64,000 bases of DNA from Hypericum androsaemum (taxonomy: Eukaryota; Streptophyta; Magnoliopsida; Malpighiales; Hypericaceae): positions 4,978,516-5,042,515 of the forward strand of contig OZ023190.1 in assembly GCA_963995505.1 (NCBI GenBank). Reading direction: 5' to 3'. The notes under the pieces were generated by a model. It worked only from the letters and a program-made list of their open reading frames with translations. It was not told the DNA's origin and made no database searches. Shown one piece after another: positions 58,799 through 64,000 of this stretch (its first letter is position 1; every line of letters starts with the position of its first letter). Made by a program: the position numbers and the translations under genes.

Positions 58799-59619
58799 CT
58801 TGGCCATTTCTGGAGTTCTACAACGACGTAGGTGCAGGGTCATATCAAGTCAATGAAGCAAATTTATGGTTACGGCAAAAGGTGGGGAGCAAATTTATAA
58901 CTGTGGAAAATTTACCAATCTGTTGCGTTAAAGTTTAAGATTAGATATAGAAATTCTAACATTAGCCGTTCGCAAACTGTACGAGTGGTGAATTTTTTTA
59001 TAAATATTAAAAAATTATCAAGTCATTGTCTTTAAAATTTAGATTAGTCATAAAATTTTTATTATGATAATAAAATAAGTTGATCCGCGTCATTATTATT
59101 GTTAGACGAGTCCGTTCCATCGGTCATTGCAAAGTTTTCAACTCCTATCGCTTTCTGGAAAGAGAATTTTCTCTAGCTATTGACTATTCTAGCGGAGGTC
59201 CAATTTGGTGTACCCGCAACCGTTCTCGACTAGAAAAACGTTTTAAAATTCTAATTCAAGCAAGCATTTCTAAAAAATTAAGTGGAAAAATGAACGGAAA
59301 CATTAAATTTGAGAGAAAAATTACAATTAAAAGAAAGTCCTAAAACCAGAAAAATTGAAAATCATAAAAAAAGTTTTGAGTAAGACTTTTCTCAAAAAAA
59401 ACAGTAGGACTTTTGGAGCCGCACCACGAGCTTGGAATTTTCTGGAAATTATTTAATGATGTAGATGAAGAGGCATGTGAAATTAATGAGTTATGCATTT
59501 AACATGGGTTGTTTGGGTCTATTTAAGATTGAACTTTCAATAATATTTTTTTTATTTGGAGAAAATAGTTATAGGTTTTTAATATTTGAAGAAATTTATG
59601 AATAAGAGCACTCTAGTAT
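58799..59619. other. Spacer right of the MULE
   Basis: AT-rich, with one open frame (59080..59343) lacking any domain. Nothing else recognised. Confidence 0.4.
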
Positions 59620-60040
59620 TGTTTTTTTGGTAGAAATCGGGGGACGGAATGCCTACTAATCTTTATTAATCACGTGCTGGAGAAGATTGATTACATCGAG
59701 GTAAACTAACCCTTTCAAGTCATCAAGGTAAACATCTATGCAGAAATCAAAAGGTACAGCGGAAGAAACAAACTCATAACCCATAGTCAAGGCATACTTA
59801 GAGAGCGAATCCGCCACCTGATTCCCTTCTCTGAAGGTATGCTGAATCTGTGTCACCCAATCACGGTCAAGTAGACTACGTGCTCGTCTAATCAGGTTAG
59901 CTTGCGGATGCTCCTGCCCAACACCACGGTCGATACAGAGAAGAGCTAGGGAGGAGTCGACCTCTACCATCACCTGTCAAAAACCATACTCCCATGCCAG
60001 CTCAAGTCCCAAAGCTAGAGCTCTTGCTTTGAATATTTTA
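59620..60040 (-). mobile_element. LINE fragment, RNase H end, minus strand
   Basis: A T run at 59620 marks the poly(A) side. The minus-strand frame (59656..59973, continuing upstream past one stop) reads ARALALGLELAWEYGF, VEVDSSLALLCID, FREGNQVADSLSKYAL, the RVT_3 RNase H end of an L1-like ORF2. Heavily 5'-truncated at about 60040. No perfect target duplication was found. Confidence 0.7.
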
Positions 60041-60049
60041 GTGTAGTTC

Positions 60050-61395
60050 TTGTGATTTTCATTACGTTTTATTCATATTTATTGCTAAGAGACTTTGTGG
60101 AGATATGAGGAAGATATTGGTGTACCTTGGATCATGTCAAAGACGATTGGATCAGCCGTGAAGAATGGTGCACGATCGAGACCTCGACGACATTGGGCAT
60201 ACTAACCTCTAGTGACTCAAATGAAGATAACTTTCGCATACAAAGTCCGATGGAGACGAATGAGGTGGTTCTGGAAAGAAGACATCCGTGGCTATAACTT
60301 TGTATCAAATGGCTTCTTTAAATTTGGAGTCTAAAAGGGTAAAAAATACGTTCAAATTTAAGCTTTAAATCTGAGAACTTACCTAGCCAAGATGGGCTGG
60401 AATTCATGAACCATTTTGGGCCCATTTCGGGATTGTTCATGGCTTTACTTAACTGGAACTTTAGGAATAGTTTAGTTAGTTTGAGTAAGAATTTTTGTAT
60501 AAATAACCATTGGCTTTCCTTGCAAGCCAACCTAGAACTCTTAGACTTAGATATTTTCCTAAACTCACTCACCCACTCCACTCACTTTTCTCTTTGGAAG
60601 AGAACTTCGCTCACCATTGTTGGAGCTTGTAGAGAACTTGAAGGAAAACTTTTGGAAGCTTGAAGATCATCTTGAGCTTTCTCTAACCCTCTCTTTTATG
60701 TTCATGCTTTACTTGTTCCATTCAATGGATGTGTTTAGTTGTGCAGTTGATTTGTGTGAGTAGTTGATTAGTGGGTTTGGTGTCTTGATGGCATCTACTT
60801 AGCCTATGGTTTAGTGAGGTTAAAATGCCAAGGTCTATGAACTAGTTAGTGAGTTTAATGCTTAATCTTGATTGATCACCTTGATTATGAACTTGATTAA
60901 TACTAATCACCGGGAGAGGTTAGGATTAATAGACCATTTAACTAGTTAATTAGTTATCTTTTGATGAGGGATCTCATTAGGTGGTTAGATGTCCAAAAGA
61001 TGATAGTTATAATTAGTAATTAGTTAGATTAGGTGGCTAATTAATTGCAGAAGTACAATTAGTTCAAATAAGCTTAATTAATAATAGATTTAGACTAATT
61101 AATGGCAAGAGTATTGATTAGTTGCTTTAGAAACACCCGAACCATAACACGAACTTAATAAACTCCATAGACTATTTGGTTATCTAGGTGTCATTGGTGC
61201 CAAGCCCACTCTTTCTTTTATTGTTTAAATCATCTTCTAGTTAGTCGTTGTAGTAACCAACTCGTGTTTGGAATTGATAAATCTATTACTTGTAGTCCTA
61301 AACTAGTGGTCGAGTCATATTTGTGGCCTAGAACTTAGTCCTTGTGGGACGACATTCCCTTACTTACTTTTTATTGCAAGAGGGGTGTAAAAATC
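60050..61395 (+). mobile_element. LTR/leader fragment of a retrotransposon
   Basis: There is no ORF, but the organisation resembles a long Gypsy LTR: TATA-like TTGTATAAATAACC at about 60497, then the text ending AGTCCTTGTGGGACGACATT near 61337, a phrase typical of the 3' part of plant Ty3/Gypsy LTRs. It abuts a Copia gag fragment at about 61395. A partner LTR is not in the window. Confidence 0.4.
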
Positions 61396-62420
61396 CTTCC
61401 TTTCAGCAGCACATCCTTGAGGGTCAACTCTTTTCCCGAGATCAACTTCACGACCACCTTACCTAATTCGACTACCTTGAAAGTTGTGGAGTTATCCATA
61501 AATAGCTTCCGTCTGATGATCGGGACATAGGTCGAGAACATCTTCTTGTCTGAGCAGATGTGGCAGGTTACCCCTGTGTCAATGAACCACTCTCTTGGAT
61601 TATCCACCAAATTGGCTTCAAACACCACAGCGGATAGATCTAACTCAAACTGATATTTGGCCAAATTGGCTTTCTCATGATTGTCCTTCTTTGGTAGACG
61701 ACAATCCTTTGCCATGTGACTGGGCTTGTCGCAGTTCAAGCAGTTGCCCTTGATTTTCTTGGCCTTCTTCTGCTTTGGCTCTTGCGTCTCCTGCTTGTTG
61801 CCGGACCTCTTTCTCTTTTTGTCGGTACCACCTTCAGCGAGATGTACCTTGGCTTCAGAGTTGGCCATGCTGATCTTGACTTCAGACTTTTGGTTGTCTC
61901 CTCGATCCTCAGTCTCACGATCAGGTCCTCAAGCTCTATATCCTTCCTCTTATGCTTGAGGTAGTTCTTGAAATCCTTCCACATGGGTGGTAGCTTTTCA
62001 ATCAGTGCCGCCACTTGGAAGAACTCACTCAGTTGCATTCCTTCGGTATGAATCTCGTGTAGAATCAGTTGCAACTATTGTACTTGGTCTATGACCTTTT
62101 TGGAATCAACCATCTTTAAGTCGAGGAATCTTTCGACGATGAATTTCTTCAACTCGGCATCTTCTGTCCTATACTTCTTCTCCAGAGAATCCCACAATTC
62201 TTTTCAGTCGTGGTTACCGCATAGACATTGTAGAGGGTGTCGTCCAAACCATTTAGGATGTAGTTACGACATAGGAAGTCGCTATAATTCCAAGCATCCA
62301 GAGCATTGATCTTTTATTGATCAACCACATTTTCCACCACCTTCGGTGCTTCTTCCTTCAAGAACCGGACCAGGTCAAGCATTGTCAGGTAGAACAATAT
62401 CTTTTGTTGCCACCTCTTGA
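61371..62420 (-). pseudogene. Copia gag-protease fragment, broken
   Basis: In transcription order (minus): WQQKILFYLTMLDLVRFLKE (about 62400), LDAWNYSDFLCRNYILNGL, then a frameshift near 62205, [40 protein letters not shown] and [12 protein letters not shown]. After a further shift comes the zinc knuckle [14 protein letters not shown], then WFIDTGVTCHICSDK, the protease motif. Stops at about 62280 and elsewhere confirm decay. Nothing downstream of protease is present, as the sequence jumps to the LTR-like fragment. Confidence 0.8.
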
Positions 62421-62459
62421 TTAGGATGGTGTACTTGATTAGGATCTAAAGTCGAGACA

Positions 62460-63085
62460 AGAGTTTAACTCTTTCTCCGTAAGACGAGATTACCTCGTAT
62501 TAAATGCTTACGGGCTATGGCAATCATCTCCAAGATACAATGACTTTCTTACTTCGTGTTCGTAGCACAACGACCCTCGAAGCCTCGGCGAACCATTAGA
62601 TACTCAAAACTTTCTTGAGAGAGATGGAGAGAAGAACAACTATTGCTAAAGAAATGCTTATACAATGAGTTGCTGGGATGGATTGTAAGTGAGGGGGTAG
62701 CCCTATTTATAGGCTACGGATGGTTGGAAGCAGGCACTTTCGAGGGAGCACGAGTGTGGCAGCCTGCACTTCTTAGGAGACACATCCTTTCGGACAACAG
62801 GCAGGCTGCCTTTCAGGCACCTCTTCGGCCAGCAGTCTGCTCGTGTCTCTTTGGTGGATATTCTGGATAGGCAACCCTTCGGCTAGCAGCATGTACTTGC
62901 ACTCCTTCGTGAGGCGCCCCTTCGGCTATCGGCATATACTAGCACTTCTTCGGGGTAGCCTGTAGCTTTCCGGAGTTGAGCAAAAATCTTAATTGTAAAG
63001 TGCACCTCAAAGCGCCCTGCACGTGCTCGTGCTCGCAACCAGCCTTGGACAGCACTCTAGGTGGAACACTTAATGTTACACTAGC
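62460..63085. other. Likely leader/LTR of the Copia fragment
   Basis: Starts GATCTAAAGTCGAGACAAGA, then CGTAAGACGAGATTACC, and contains CCCTATTTATAGGC (about 62700) and several CCTTCGGC(C/T)A repeats. This looks like the LTR side of the neighbouring Copia gag, but boundaries could not be set. Confidence 0.35.
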
Positions 63086-63239
63086 TTGGACCTCCTCCTT
63101 ACATACTTAAAAATTTTTGTGCCATTTTTCAATGTGGGATTGATTTTTCTCCCACCCTGGGCCATTCAATTCCAACATAACACAGAGTTGGAAATTTGTA
63201 TAGAGAGCGCTTTTCACGACATCGATTTTATGTTTGATT

Positions 63240-63357
63240 ACTTGTGTCTTCTAGAGACGAGGCGCGACATATACTGCCATGTTCAACCCAGTATACTTAG
63301 TTTTTGTGATGATTTCGGAAGCCCCCATACTTGGCACATCGATCACTCTAGGCTTGT
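63240..63357 (+). pseudogene. WAT1-related exon 6 remnant
   Basis: Read with one frameshift, the sequence gives YTAMFNPVYLVFVMISEAPI, then LGTSITLGL and a GT donor (GTAAGTC at about 63357). This aligns with exon 6 of the WAT1 genes at the start of the window (PAMFNPLSLVFTVILEA). A second, shorter echo (GACGAGACCCGACATATACT) follows at 63401. No other exon is near. Confidence 0.75.
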
Positions 63358-63679
63358 AAGTCTACTTTTTTTCTTTCCTTTTTCCAAACCTAATCATAGA
63401 CGAGACCCGACATATACTGCATTGTTCAACTTGTTGTTCAACTTGCATTGTGATGCCCCACTTTCTTTCAACGCTCTCATAAGTAAGACCAACCCAGGAA
63501 CTTCTACCATGTCATTCGAGCATAACTCTATCATGCTTAGTCTTAGACATATGAATCTCCACCAATACTCTCAGATAATGCACAAAATTAATGTTCAATG
63601 CCTCAAGACTTCATTACAACTTTTTGATGTGAAATAGTAGAACAAACATTTGTTCATTTTTTGGTAAAGTTTTTTAATA

Positions 63680-63830
63680 TTTAGGCAGTTGGCCTAAACC
63701 CCGAGGCTCTAAACAGTATTGAGCTTTGTTCTCCTCCCAAGCAAAGCTTTGCGATTTTTGCAAGGGGAGGGAATCGACCCACCGATCTCTCAAAAATGAG
63801 GTAGGATCTGTTGCCATCCTACCCACATGC
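63680..63830 (-). repeat. Possible SINE-like or foldback segment
   Basis: On the minus strand GGTAGGATGGCAACAGATCC precedes GGTGGGTCGATTCCC about 30 bp on, the second resembling a pol III B box. TTGCAAAAATCGCAAAGC and flanking bases also form a small stem. Weak evidence. Confidence 0.2.
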
Positions 63831-64000
63831 GTTTGTAAATATTTGTTCATTTGAGAGGCAAATATTTCATTAATTTTTTTAGAGAACTGAGATGGTACTT
63901 GTAAAATAGTCACAAATTTTTCTCGTCACAATTTACTACATTGAAGCAATTTTGAAAATAGAGAAACATAATCACTTTAAAAAAATAAAAAAATGAAAGA

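Overview
The window reads as nuclear DNA of a dicot-like flowering plant. It is AT-rich, has spliced genes with GT/AG introns, plant-specific families (WAT1/UMAMIT transporters, a NAC factor, an HIPP C-terminus, a terpene synthase) and dense plant-type transposons. I cannot name the species. All splice models were built by eye from reading-frame continuity, splice dinucleotides and, where possible, comparison of paralogues inside the window.

Layout. 0-13 kb: tandem array of three WAT1-related (EamA/MtN21-type) transporter genes on the + strand. The first is only its 3' end; the other two have complete 7-exon models. A 1.25-kb Mutator-like element (MULE) sits 3' of the first gene and a 0.4-kb TIR element sits in intron 2 of the third. 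13-23.5 kb: foldback/TIR elements, a direct duplication, and a full-size Ty1/Copia retrotransposon with nearly identical LTRs but a broken gag-pol. 23.8-25.9 kb: intact gene for a membrane-tethered NAC factor. 27-36 kb: two diverged copies of a segmental duplication. Each carries a chimeric pseudogene in which an HIPP gene has lost its metal-binding domains and contains pieces of a MAPKKK-like kinase arranged as inverted repeats. The copies differ by LINE insertions with readable target-site duplications, and a small Gypsy-like element lies between them. 36-39.5 kb: MITEs and a deletion-derivative Copia whose LTR stops 26 bp from the next gene's stop codon. 39.5-45.4 kb: complete 7-exon TPS-a-like terpene synthase, minus strand. 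46.5-58.8 kb: a 12.3-kb MULE bounded by an 11-bp direct repeat, with two convergent genes, a Ulp1/C48-like protease (+) and a FAR1-type transposase (-), both damaged. Their introns are packed with a short repeat around ATTGATATTGGTTT whose strand flips with gene direction. 59-64 kb: LINE, LTR-retrotransposon and Copia-gag debris, then a decayed WAT1 exon 6.

Genes that look functional are WAT1 copies 2 and 3, the NAC factor and the terpene synthase. They show no sign of working as one pathway. The most novel-looking items are the HIPP/kinase foldback loci (possible young hairpin small-RNA genes) and the strand-polarised ATTGG/CCAAT arrays in the large MULE.
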